This document shows, one piece after another, positions 53,321-61,394 of a DNA stretch of 64,000 nucleotides; within the stretch, counting starts at the first letter, position 1; each line of letters begins with the position of its first letter. The translations under genes and the position numbers were made by a program. The stretch lies in contig CAZHGC010000004.1 in assembly GCA_964531385.1 (NCBI GenBank), positions 66,421-130,420 of the forward strand, read 5' to 3'. Source of the DNA: MGBC114079 sp964531385. Lineage in GTDB: Bacteria > Bacillota > Clostridia > Lachnospirales > CAG-274. The notes beneath the pieces were generated by a model, which saw only the letters and a list, made by a program, of their open reading frames with translations, was not told where the DNA came from and ran no database searches.

Positions 53321-54523
53321 ATGAAATATATAGTTGTTTTGGGCGACGGTATGGCTGATGAGCCAATTGAAGAGCTTGGCGGAAAAACTCCGCTTGAATA
53401 TGCAAAGACACCGACAATGGATATGCTTTCGAAAAAATCGGAGGTTGGAACTGTTCATACAATTCCTGATGGAATGAAACCGGGAAGCGATACGGCGAAT
53501 TTATCTGTTATGGGATATAATCCCGAAAAATATTATTCCGGTCGTTCTCCGTTGGAAGCTTTGAGCATTGGCGTTGATATGAAAGCGACGGATATTGCTT
53601 TGAGATGTAACATTGTTACGGTTTCCGATGATGATTTGCCTTATGAAGAAAAAACAATTATTGACCACAGCTCCGGAGAAATTTCAACAGAAGAAGCGAC
53701 TGTTCTTATTGAGGCGGTTAAAAAAGAACTTGAAACGGAAACATATAAATTTTATGTTGGAACAAGCTATCGTCATTTGACAATTTGGGATAGGGGCGAA
53801 GTTGTTGATTTGACCCAGCCTCACGATGTTTTGGGAAAAGTTATTGGACAATTTTTGCCAGAACAAAAAGACCTTAAAGAGATGATGAAAAAAAGTTATG
53901 ATATTTTGAATAATCACCCGATTAATGTTGAAAGAGCGAAAAAAGGACTTAACAAGGCTAATTCTCTTTGGTTTTGGGGAGCGGGAACAAGACCCGACCT
54001 TGATTCGTTTGAGTCGAAAAACAACAAGAAAGGTGCAATGGTTTCGGCTGTTGACCTTTTGAAAGGCATTGCCGTTGGTGCAAAAATGAAAGTTATTGTT
54101 GTTGAGGGTGCAGATGCAACTTTGCACACAAATTATGAGGGAAAAGCTATGGCGGGGGTTAATGCTGTTTTGAACGACGGTTTTGATTTTGCTTATATTC
54201 ACGTTGAAGCTCCTGACGAAATGGGACATCAGGGCAGTGTTGAAAGAAAAATTCAAGCTATTGAATATCTTGATGAAAAAGTTATAAAAGTTGTTTATGA
54301 TGAAATGAAAAAATCGGGCGTTGATTTTAGACTTGCGGTTCTTCCGGATCACCCGACTCCTATTGCTTGCAGAACTCACACAAGCACGCCTGTTCCTTAT
54401 ATGATTTATGACAGCACAAACGAACTTGACAAAACTTGGAACTATAACGAAAGAGAAGGCAGAGAAAGCGGAAATTATGTTGCGGAAGGTCACAAATTTA
54501 TTGACAAGTTTTTTGAAAATTAA
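53321..54523 (+). CDS. Cofactor-independent phosphoglycerate mutase-family protein / proposed homoserine kinase
   Basis: The 400-residue alkaline-phosphatase-superfamily metalloenzyme has GDGMADEP at the N-terminus, PGSDTANLSVMGY carrying the phospho-serine, HVEAPDEMGHQGS and LPDHPTP metal-binding motifs. This is the archaeal-type ApgM family; the bacterial subgroup it resembles is often annotated as a proposed homoserine kinase for threonine synthesis. The next gene is a branched-chain aminotransferase, which fits amino-acid metabolism slightly better than glycolysis. ATG 53321 follows GGGAGG. Both readings remain open. Confidence 0.85.
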   Translation: MKYIVVLGDGMADEPIEELGGKTPLEYAKTPTMDMLSKKSEVGTVHTIPDGMKPGSDTANLSVMGYNPEKYYSGRSPLEALSIGVDMKATDIALRCNIVTVSDDDLPYEEKTIIDHSSGEISTEEATVLIEAVKKELETETYKFYVGTSYRHLTIWDRGEVVDLTQPHDVLGKVIGQFLPEQKDLKEMMKKSYDILNNHPINVERAKKGLNKANSLWFWGAGTRPDLDSFESKNNKKGAMVSAVDLLKGIAVGAKMKVIVVEGADATLHTNYEGKAMAGVNAVLNDGFDFAYIHVEAPDEMGHQGSVERKIQAIEYLDEKVIKVVYDEMKKSGVDFRLAVLPDHPTPIACRTHTSTPVPYMIYDSTNELDKTWNYNEREGRESGNYVAEGHKFIDKFFEN

Positions 54524-54665
54524 ATAAAAAAAGCACGCACATTATAATTTTACGAATTTTGCCGATAATTTTGTTTTTTTAAATATAAACCTTTTTACGA
54601 AAGTTTTGCAAGGCTTGGTTTTGTTAATTAAATTATTGATATTTTAATTATTATTATTTTAGCTA

Positions 54666-54693
54666 TTGAATTTTTTAAAATTTGGTATATAAT
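54666..54693 (+). promoter_or_regulatory. Promoter of ilvE
   Basis: TTGAAT 54666-54671 and TATAAT 54688-54693 are 16 bases apart, with a leader of only about 33 nt. Confidence 0.7.
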
Positions 54694-54732
54694 ATTGGTA
54701 AGATAAAATTTTTCAAGAAAAGAGTGATATTA

Positions 54733-55800
54733 ATGCTTGACATTAAATTGGATTTGGCAAAAACAAAAAAAGAAAAACCTGATGAAAAAAATTTGAGCTT
54801 TGGTAAGTATTACACTGATAATATGTTTATTATGGATTATACAGAGGGGATTGGTTGGCACGATGCAAGAATTGTTCCTTATCAGCCAATTTCGCTTGAC
54901 CCTGCGGCTATGGTTTTCCATTATGCTCAAGAATCTTTTGAAGGTTTGAAAGCATATCGTACTTCTGACGGTTCGGTTCAGCTTTTCCGCCCTAACAAAA
55001 ATGCTGAACGTATGCAATCTACACACAGACGTATGTGTATTCCTGAAGTTCCTGTTGATGATTTTGTTCAGGCTGTTAAGACTCTTGTTTCAGTTGAGAA
55101 AGATTGGGTTCCTTCTGCTTCCGAAACTTCTCTTTACATAAGACCTTTTGCTATTGCAACAGAGGCACATCTTGGTGTTAAACCTTCTTCGGAATATATG
55201 TTTATAATAATTGCTTCACCTGTTGGGGCATATTATGAAGAGGGTATGAATCCTGTTAAAATTTTTGTTGAGGACGAATATGTTAGAGCAACTCCGGGAG
55301 GAACAGGATTTATTAAATGTGGTGGAAACTATGCTGCTTCTTTGGCTTCTCAAGTTAAAGCTCACGATTTGGGTTATTCTCAAGTTTTATGGCTTGACGG
55401 TGTTGAAAGAAAATATGTTGAAGAAGTTGGCTCAATGAATATTTTCTTTAAAATTGACGGTGTGTTTTATACAGCACCTACTTCCGGAACAGTTCTTCCG
55501 GGCGTGACTCGTATGTCATGTATGGAACTTCTCAGAAAATGGGGCTTCAAAGTTGAAGAAAAACATCTTGCCATTGTTGATATAATGCAGGCGGCAAAAG
55601 AGGGCAAGCTTGAAGAAGTTTTTGGAACAGGTACGGCGGCTGTTATTTCTCCTGTCGGTGAACTTCGTTATGAAAGTGATGTTGCTGTTATAAACGATTT
55701 TAAAACAGGTGATATTACTCAAAAATTGTATGATACATTGACAGGTATTCAATGGGGAAAAATTCCTGATGATATGGATTGGACAGTTAAAGTTGATTAA
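54733..55800 (+). CDS. ilvE: Branched-chain amino acid aminotransferase
   Basis: The 355-residue fold-type IV PLP enzyme has FHYAQESFEGLKAYR near the N-terminus, KCGGNYAASL with the PLP lysine (about residue 196), EEVGSMNIFF and the C-terminal GTAAVISPVGEL. It belongs to the long, eukaryote-like BCAT subgroup. It performs the last step of Val, Ile and Leu synthesis; the ilvN-ilvC-cimA genes are 4 kb downstream. ATG 54733 follows AGAGTG. A terminator-like hairpin follows. Confidence 0.95.
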   Translation: MLDIKLDLAKTKKEKPDEKNLSFGKYYTDNMFIMDYTEGIGWHDARIVPYQPISLDPAAMVFHYAQESFEGLKAYRTSDGSVQLFRPNKNAERMQSTHRRMCIPEVPVDDFVQAVKTLVSVEKDWVPSASETSLYIRPFAIATEAHLGVKPSSEYMFIIIASPVGAYYEEGMNPVKIFVEDEYVRATPGGTGFIKCGGNYAASLASQVKAHDLGYSQVLWLDGVERKYVEEVGSMNIFFKIDGVFYTAPTSGTVLPGVTRMSCMELLRKWGFKVEEKHLAIVDIMQAAKEGKLEEVFGTGTAAVISPVGELRYESDVAVINDFKTGDITQKLYDTLTGIQWGKIPDDMDWTVKVD

Positions 55801-55828
55801 TTTTTGTCAGTAAGTGATTTCTTTATAG

Positions 55829-55889
55829 ATGCGAGCGTTTTCTTTATAAAACTTGGTTGGTTTAGGGTTTGGAGACGTTCGCATTTTTA
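55829..55889 (+). terminator. Terminator of ilvE
   Basis: ATGCGAGCGT (55829-55838) can pair with the ACGTTCGCAT region ending at 55884 across a long loop, with a wobble, and is followed by TTTTTATTT. Confidence 0.55.
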
Positions 55890-56043
55890 TTTGGTTGGCT
55901 TTGGGGAAAATAAATTGTGTATAATTTGTAAATATTTTTTAAATGGTCTTTTTTTTTGTGACGATTTATGATATTATCAAGGTGTATAGACTTTTTTAAA
56001 TTAAATTTGTTTTTTGATTAAATTACTTGAAGGATTTGATTTG

Positions 56044-56955
56044 ATGATTGATGTTGCTTTGCTTGGAACGGGGGGAATGATGCCTCTGCCAAACAGATTT
56101 CTTACTTCTCTTTTATGCAGATATAAGGGCAGACTTGTTCTTATCGATTGCGGAGAGGGAACGCAGGTTACTTTAAAAATGCTTGGTTGGGGATTTAAAA
56201 ACATAGATGTTATTTGTTTTACTCATTATCACGCAGACCATATTTCCGGACTTCCGGGAATGCTTCTTACAATTGGAAACTCGGGAAGAACAGAAGATTT
56301 GACACTTATTGGCCCGAAAGGACTTTTTAAAGTTTATTCCGGTCTTATGACAATTGCACCGGAACTTCCTTTTGATGTTAAGCTTATTGAAATTGAAAAT
56401 GATTTTGAAAAGCTTATTGAAATTGAGGATTTATCTGTTTCAGCTGTTTCGGCAGAGCATATGATTAATTGTTTTGCATATTCAATCAATATTAGACGAA
56501 AAGGAAAATTTAATGTTGAAAAAGCGGAGGCCATTGGACTTCCGAGAGAGTTTTGGTCGGTTTTGCAAAAAGAAAAAGAGGTTTTTTTTGACGGGAAAGT
56601 TTTTACTTCCGATATGGTTTTGGGAAGCGACCGAAAAGGTATTAAATTGTGTTATTGTACGGATTCGAGACCTTTTTCAAATCTTGTTGAATTTGCAAAA
56701 AATTCGGATTTACTTATTTGCGAGGGCATGTATGGCGAGGACGAAAAGCTTGACAAAGCAATTGAGCACAAACATATGCTTTTTTCGGAGGCGGCGAAAA
56801 TTGCAAAAGAAGCAAAGGTTGGAGAACTTTGGCTTACACATTTTAGCCCAGCTTTGACAGAACCGGAAAGTTTTTCTGAATTTGTTAATTCCATTTTTCC
56901 GAATACGGTTATTGGATATGACCGCATAAATAAAACACTTTTATTTGGAGAGTAG
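56044..56955 (+). CDS. rnz: Ribonuclease Z
   Basis: The 303-residue metallo-beta-lactamase-fold endonuclease has the zinc motif THYHADHISGLPG (about 60-72), further ligands in SAEHMINCF and CTDSRP, and the late HKHMLFSEAAKIAKE and LTHFSPA. It removes 3' trailers from tRNA precursors. ATG 56044 lies behind GAAGGA. The sigma-factor gene follows only 16 bases later. Confidence 0.93.
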   Translation: MIDVALLGTGGMMPLPNRFLTSLLCRYKGRLVLIDCGEGTQVTLKMLGWGFKNIDVICFTHYHADHISGLPGMLLTIGNSGRTEDLTLIGPKGLFKVYSGLMTIAPELPFDVKLIEIENDFEKLIEIEDLSVSAVSAEHMINCFAYSINIRRKGKFNVEKAEAIGLPREFWSVLQKEKEVFFDGKVFTSDMVLGSDRKGIKLCYCTDSRPFSNLVEFAKNSDLLICEGMYGEDEKLDKAIEHKHMLFSEAAKIAKEAKVGELWLTHFSPALTEPESFSEFVNSIFPNTVIGYDRINKTLLFGE

Positions 56956-56971
56956 ATTGGTGGTTATAATT

Positions 56972-57538
56972 ATGAGAAAGAAAATCGATTTTAATGAATT
57001 GAGCGATGTTGAAATTATTAAAAAATGTATTAACGGCGAGGAAGAATGTTTTGAAGTTTTGATTTCAAGATATAAAAACCTTGTCTATTCGGTTATTCTT
57101 AAAATGGTTAATGACAAAGAAGAAATTAACGACCTTGCTCAGGAAGTTTTTATTAAAATTTATAAAAATCTTGATAAATATTCGAGCGAATTTAAGGTTT
57201 CAACGTGGGTTATAAGAATAACGACAAATCATATAATCGATTATCGAAGAAAGAAAAAATGCGAGACGGTATCTATTGAAAACGTTGTTCTTGATGCTTC
57301 GATAAATGAGTCGCCTGAAAATGAATATATCAAAAAAGAGGAAAATAAAAATATTAACAAGCTTATTGGCGAACTTCCCGAAATGTATAAAGTCCCAATT
57401 GTTTTATATCATCAAAAAGGGCTTACATATCAGGAAATTGCAGATGTAACAAACCAATCTTTATCTAAAGTTAAAAACAGGATTTTCAGAGGCAGAAAAA
57501 TGCTTAAATCTGAATTTTTGAGAGAATATTCCAACTGA
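56972..57538 (+). CDS. ECF-type RNA polymerase sigma factor
   Basis: The 188-residue sigma-70-family protein has region 2 (about 25-95, containing DLAQEVFIKIYKNLDKY and WVIRITTNHIIDYRRKK) and region 4 (about 130-185, with YQEIADVTNQSLSKVKNRIFRGRKML as helix-turn-helix). It lacks region 3, as in ECF sigma factors of the SigW/RpoE group. The adjacent membrane zinc-finger protein is its likely anti-sigma factor. Start ATG 56972 has GGTGG 8 bases upstream. Confidence 0.92.
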   Translation: MRKKIDFNELSDVEIIKKCINGEEECFEVLISRYKNLVYSVILKMVNDKEEINDLAQEVFIKIYKNLDKYSSEFKVSTWVIRITTNHIIDYRRKKKCETVSIENVVLDASINESPENEYIKKEENKNINKLIGELPEMYKVPIVLYHQKGLTYQEIADVTNQSLSKVKNRIFRGRKMLKSEFLREYSN

Positions 57539-57560
57539 GCTTTTTTTGGGAGATGTTATT

Positions 57561-58100
57561 TTGGATTGTGAGAAAAGCAACGAATATATGATTAAATATA
57601 TTGAGGGAACACTGAAAGAAGATGAACTTCTTGAATTTAGCGAGCATCTTGGAATGTGTCAAAATTGCATGGAAGAATTTGAGACATATTGTAAAATTAC
57701 GGAGGAATTTGGAGATGCTTTACCTCTTGAAAAAGAAGAAATTTCAGATGAATTTGAATGTGACGTTATGAAAAAAATTTCCGGCTTTGAATTTAGAACG
57801 GAAAAGGTTTTGATTTGTATTATCGGAATTGTTTCTTTAATTGTTGCTTTTATAATGATTAAGGGCATTAACTTAAATCTTATTGTTGAGGTAAGAGAGT
57901 TTACCAAAGAAATTATGGAAAGCTCGGCGGGAGTTATAGAAAAATTGATTTTGTCAATTAATGTTATGTTTAGTGCTTTTTTTAAAATTGTTAATGAATT
58001 TTTATTCTTATTGAAACCATTTAGCCTTATTGTTATTATATCAATTATTTTGGGAACTGTTATTTATAGATTTTTTAAGCGGGGTGGAAAGGGTGTCTGA
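57561..58100 (+). CDS. Membrane anti-sigma factor (zinc-finger type)
   Basis: The 179-residue protein has an N-terminal ZAS-like zinc domain, with HLGMCQNC (H-x3-C-x2-C) at about 34-41 and a preceding Cys, followed by a charged linker. Two membrane segments follow (about 84-103 and 151-172), with an extracytoplasmic loop between. It is expected to hold the ECF sigma factor at the membrane. TTG 57561 is supported by GGGAGATG 6-8 bases upstream. The end overlaps the tsaD start by a few bases. Confidence 0.82.
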   Translation: MDCEKSNEYMIKYIEGTLKEDELLEFSEHLGMCQNCMEEFETYCKITEEFGDALPLEKEEISDEFECDVMKKISGFEFRTEKVLICIIGIVSLIVAFIMIKGINLNLIVEVREFTKEIMESSAGVIEKLILSINVMFSAFFKIVNEFLFLLKPFSLIVIISIILGTVIYRFFKRGGKGV

Positions 58101-59142
58101 TTTGGAAAACAACGATTTTACGGTTTTGGCGATTGAAAGTTCATGCGATGAAACATCGGCGGCTGTTGTTAGAAACGGAAGAGAAGTTTTATCGAATGTG
58201 ATTTCTTCGCAAATTAGCATACATAAAAGATATGGCGGGGTTGTTCCGGAAATTGCATCAAGGAAGCACATTGAAGCTATCGATACTGTTGTTTATGAGG
58301 CTTTGAACGAAGCGAAGATGGCTCTTTCGGAAGTTTCGGCTGTTGCGGTTACTTATGGGCCCGGGCTTGTTGGTGCTCTTCTTGTTGGATTATCTTATGC
58401 AAAGGCTCTTGCGTTTGCGACGGGAAAACCGCTTATTGGTGTTCATCATATTGAGGGTCATATTTGTGCAAATTATATTGAAAACGAAAATTGGAAACCG
58501 CCGTTTGTTTGTCTTGTTGTTTCGGGAGGTCACACCCATTTGGTTTGCGTTAAAGATTATTGCGAATATGAAATTTTGGGGAAAACAAGAGACGACGCCG
58601 CCGGAGAAGCATATGACAAAGTTGCGAGGGCAATTGGTCTTCCTTATCCCGGAGGACCGGAAATTGACAAGCTTGCAAAAGAGGGGAACCCTTTTGCAAT
58701 TGATTTTCCGAGAGTTATGATTGATTCGGATAATCTCGATTTTAGTTTTAGCGGGCTTAAATCGGCTGTTCTTAACTATTTGAACAAAGAAAAAATGCTT
58801 GGAAACGAAGTTGTTGCTGCTGATGTTGCGGCTTCTTTTCAGCAAGCGGTTGTTGATGTTCTTGTTTCGAAAACCATTTCTGCCTGCAAAAAAGCGGGAC
58901 TTTGCAAAATTGCTATGGCCGGAGGAGTTTCGGCAAATTCCTTTTTACGCAAAGCTATGAAAGAGGCTTGCGAAAAGGAGGGGTTTGAGCTTAATGTTGC
59001 TAAACCGATTCTTTGTACGGACAACGGGGCGATGATTGGTTCTGCCGCTTATTTTGAGCATTTATCTGGAAGAAAAGATAAATGGAGTTTGAACGCATAT
59101 CCTTCCCTTAAACTTGGCGAAAAGCCGTTGGAAATTATTTAA
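58093..59142 (+). CDS. tsaD: tRNA threonylcarbamoyl transferase TsaD
   Basis: The 349-residue ASKHA-fold protein has VLAIESSCDETSAAVV at the N-terminus, VVPEIASRKHIE, the metal site HHIEGHICANY and ATP-binding VVSGGHTHL. The late GGVSANSFLRKAM and CTDNGAMIG are also diagnostic. It completes the t6A37 modification of ANN-decoding tRNAs. The start is either GTG 58093 or TTG 58102; the first is given. The gene overlaps the anti-sigma gene, so it is translated from the same mRNA as rnz and the sigma pair. Confidence 0.95.
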   Translation: MSDLENNDFTVLAIESSCDETSAAVVRNGREVLSNVISSQISIHKRYGGVVPEIASRKHIEAIDTVVYEALNEAKMALSEVSAVAVTYGPGLVGALLVGLSYAKALAFATGKPLIGVHHIEGHICANYIENENWKPPFVCLVVSGGHTHLVCVKDYCEYEILGKTRDDAAGEAYDKVARAIGLPYPGGPEIDKLAKEGNPFAIDFPRVMIDSDNLDFSFSGLKSAVLNYLNKEKMLGNEVVAADVAASFQQAVVDVLVSKTISACKKAGLCKIAMAGGVSANSFLRKAMKEACEKEGFELNVAKPILCTDNGAMIGSAAYFEHLSGRKDKWSLNAYPSLKLGEKPLEII

Positions 59143-59263
59143 CTGTTTTATGATTTTGATTTTTGAACTCTGATTTTAAATTTTAAAGAAAAAATTCACA
59201 ATTTTTTTTGGTAATAATCAAAAATTATGAGCAATTTTTTGTGCTAAAAATGACGAAAATGGG

Positions 59264-59292
59264 TTGACTTTTTTATTTGATTTTGATACAAT
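59264..59292 (+). promoter_or_regulatory. Promoter of the T-box leader
   Basis: TTGACT 59264-59269 and TACAAT 59287-59292 are 17 bases apart. The transcript would begin near 59299 and include the whole T-box. Confidence 0.75.
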
Positions 59293-59369
59293 ATTTTTAA
59301 ATTAAATTTTGGCGGATATTTAACTGCTTTTGAATTTAATTTGGTTTTAAATGCAGAGATTGGGACAAA

Positions 59370-59601
59370 GGTTTGATTTGTTGAATTTTCAGAGAGTTGC
59401 CGGTTGGTGTGAGGCAGTAATTTTATAATCAAATTTATCACCCATGAGCAGTTTCTCTGAAGTTTTAGTAAGAGATAATCGGAAAGCCCCGTTATAGGCT
59501 AAGGTTTTTTTGAACCTATTGAGAATTCATTTGAATTGAATTAGGGTGGTAACACGTGCATATCCTCGTCCCTTACAAGCTTTGCGGGACGGGGTTTTTT
59601 T
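59370..59601 (+). promoter_or_regulatory. T-box riboswitch, probably isoleucine-specific
   Basis: Stem I is bounded by TTCAGAGA (59388-59395) and TCTCTGAA (59454-59461) and carries the GGTTGGTGTGAGG apical sequence. The candidate specifier ATC 59437-59439 (Ile) lies just before ACCCATGAGCAG. The T-box core TTAGGGTGGTAACACG is at 59541-59556. The terminator is CCTCGTCCC 59564-59572 / GGGACGGGG 59586-59594 followed by TTTTTTT. Uncharged tRNA-Ile should favour the antiterminator and read-through into ilvN and downstream genes. The specifier reading relies on position in stem I and is less certain than the T-box itself. Confidence 0.9.
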
Positions 59602-59644
59602 ATCAACAAAGGTGGTCTTTTTGACTATGGAAAGAGGGAATGCC

Positions 59645-60139
59645 ATGAACAGACACGTTTTATCTATTTTGGTTGAAAATCAGGCCGGCGTTTTGAGCAG
59701 AGTTACGGGACTTTTTTCAAGAAGAGGCTATAACATTGATTCTTTAAGCGTTGGTGTTACTGAAGATGAGAAATTTTCTCGTATTACAGTTGTTGTTTAT
59801 TGCGATGATGATTCAATCGAACAGATTATCAAACAGGTTGAAAAGCTTTATGATGTCATAAGAGTTGTTGAGCTTAGCCCACAAAAGGCTGTTTACAGAG
59901 AACTTGCACTTATTAAAGTTAAAACTGATGCAAGTTCGAGGGCTGAAGTTATAAGCATTGTTGATATTTTTAGGGCAAACATTATTGATGTTGCCACAGA
60001 ATCTATCACTATTGAAATTACCGGAGACGAAGACAAGATTGCTGCATTTACAAATCTTATGGAGTCTTTTGGTATTAAAGAAATTGTTCGTACCGGACTT
60101 ACTGCTCTTTGCAGGGGCAATAATCCGATAAAAAAATAA
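59645..60139 (+). CDS. ilvN: Acetolactate synthase small (regulatory) subunit
   Basis: The 164-residue protein has an N-terminal ACT domain (about 3-75, with VENQAGVLSRVTGLFSRRGYNIDSL) and the C-terminal ALS_ss_C domain containing RAEVISIVDIFRANI and TGLTALCRG. It confers feedback sensitivity on the catalytic subunit IlvB. No ilvB gene is adjacent: the small subunit gene directly follows the T-box and precedes ilvC. ATG 59645 has GAGGG upstream; an earlier in-frame start overlaps the T-box and is not credible. Confidence 0.95.
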   Translation: MNRHVLSILVENQAGVLSRVTGLFSRRGYNIDSLSVGVTEDEKFSRITVVVYCDDDSIEQIIKQVEKLYDVIRVVELSPQKAVYRELALIKVKTDASSRAEVISIVDIFRANIIDVATESITIEITGDEDKIAAFTNLMESFGIKEIVRTGLTALCRGNNPIKK

Positions 60140-60175
60140 AATTTTAATTTTAAATAATTATAGGAGGACTTTAAA

Positions 60176-61201
60176 ATGGAAAAAGTTGAAATGGGTCAAT
60201 TAAAAAGATATTATGATGAAGATTGTGATTTGGGCTTGTTGAAAGGCAAAACTGTTGCCATTATCGGTTATGGTAGCCAAGGTCACGCTCACGCTTTAAA
60301 TCTTCACGATTCGGGCGTTGATGTTGTTGTTGGTCTTTATGAAGGCAGTAAATCTTGGAAAGTTGCCGAATCTCACGGTTTGAGAGTTGCTACTACTGAA
60401 GATGCTGTTAAACAAGCAGACGTTATTATGATTCTTGTTCCTGATGAAAAACAGGCTGATTTGTATAAAAAATCAATTGAGCCAAACTTGACTGCAGGAA
60501 AATATCTTGCTTTTGCTCATGGCTTTAATATCAACTTTAAACAGATTGTTCCAAACAAAGATATTAATATTTTTATGATTGCTCCTAAGGGACCGGGACA
60601 CACAGTTAGAGACCAGTATGTTGAGGGACACGGTGTTCCTTGTTTGGTTGCTGTTGAACAAGACCCTTCCGGAAACACTATGGACATTGCTCTTGCTTAT
60701 GGTAAAGGCATTGGTGGCGGAAGAGCCGGTATTATGGAAACTACTTTCAGAGTTGAAACAGAAACTGACTTGTTTGGTGAGCAAGCTGTTCTTTGCGGTG
60801 GTGTTGCTGAACTTATGAAATGCGGTTTTGAGGTTCTTGTTGAAGCAGGTTATTCTCCTGAAAACGCTTATTTTGAATGTTTCCACGAAATGAAGCTTAT
60901 CATTGACCTTTGTATTGAAGGTGGTTTGACTCTTATGAGACATTCTATTTCTGATACTGCTGAATTTGGTGATTATGAAATTGGTAAGAGAATTATAACT
61001 GAAGACACTAAGAACGAAATGAGAAAAGTTCTTAGAGAAATTCAAGACGGTACTTTTGCTACTAAATGGATTGCTGAAAACAAAAACGGTCGTGCACACT
61101 TTAACGCAAGAAGAAGACTTGAATCTGAACACCAGCTTGAAATTGTTGGTAAGGAACTTAGAAAGTGCATGAGCTGGCTTAAAACAGAAAGAGACGTATA
61201 A
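60176..61201 (+). CDS. ilvC: Ketol-acid reductoisomerase
   Basis: The 341-residue class I enzyme has the NADPH motif IIGYGSQGHAHALNL (about 31-45), the DKxxx-type loop VPDEKQ, PKGPGHTVR, ETDLFGEQAVLCGG (Mg ligands) and CFHEMKLIIDL. It converts acetolactate and acetohydroxybutyrate to the dihydroxy acids. It is 36 bases from ilvN and has AGGAGG. Codon choice is more uniform than in its neighbours, as expected for high expression. Confidence 0.97.
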   Translation: MEKVEMGQLKRYYDEDCDLGLLKGKTVAIIGYGSQGHAHALNLHDSGVDVVVGLYEGSKSWKVAESHGLRVATTEDAVKQADVIMILVPDEKQADLYKKSIEPNLTAGKYLAFAHGFNINFKQIVPNKDINIFMIAPKGPGHTVRDQYVEGHGVPCLVAVEQDPSGNTMDIALAYGKGIGGGRAGIMETTFRVETETDLFGEQAVLCGGVAELMKCGFEVLVEAGYSPENAYFECFHEMKLIIDLCIEGGLTLMRHSISDTAEFGDYEIGKRIITEDTKNEMRKVLREIQDGTFATKWIAENKNGRAHFNARRRLESEHQLEIVGKELRKCMSWLKTERDV

Positions 61202-61234
61202 TTTTTAATTTATTTTTGATACATATTTTTTGGG

Positions 61235-61257
61235 GGCTGTCGATTTTATCGACAGCC
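61235..61257 (+). repeat. Stem-loop between ilvC and cimA, no U-tract
   Basis: GGCTGTCGAT 61235-61244 and ATCGACAGCC 61248-61257 form a 10-bp perfect stem with loop TTT. No T-run follows, so it is probably not an efficient terminator; mRNA stabilisation or processing is possible. Confidence 0.6.
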
Positions 61258-61394
61258 TGTCAAAGAAATTGGAGTATTTTTTGAGCTTTTTGCAAAGTTA
61301 TAAAAATTATAAAATTTTGCGATTTGGCTTTGTTGCATTGCAACGGTCAATTTGAAATAAAATTATTTGAATTTTTAACGGAAGGAGGAGAACA

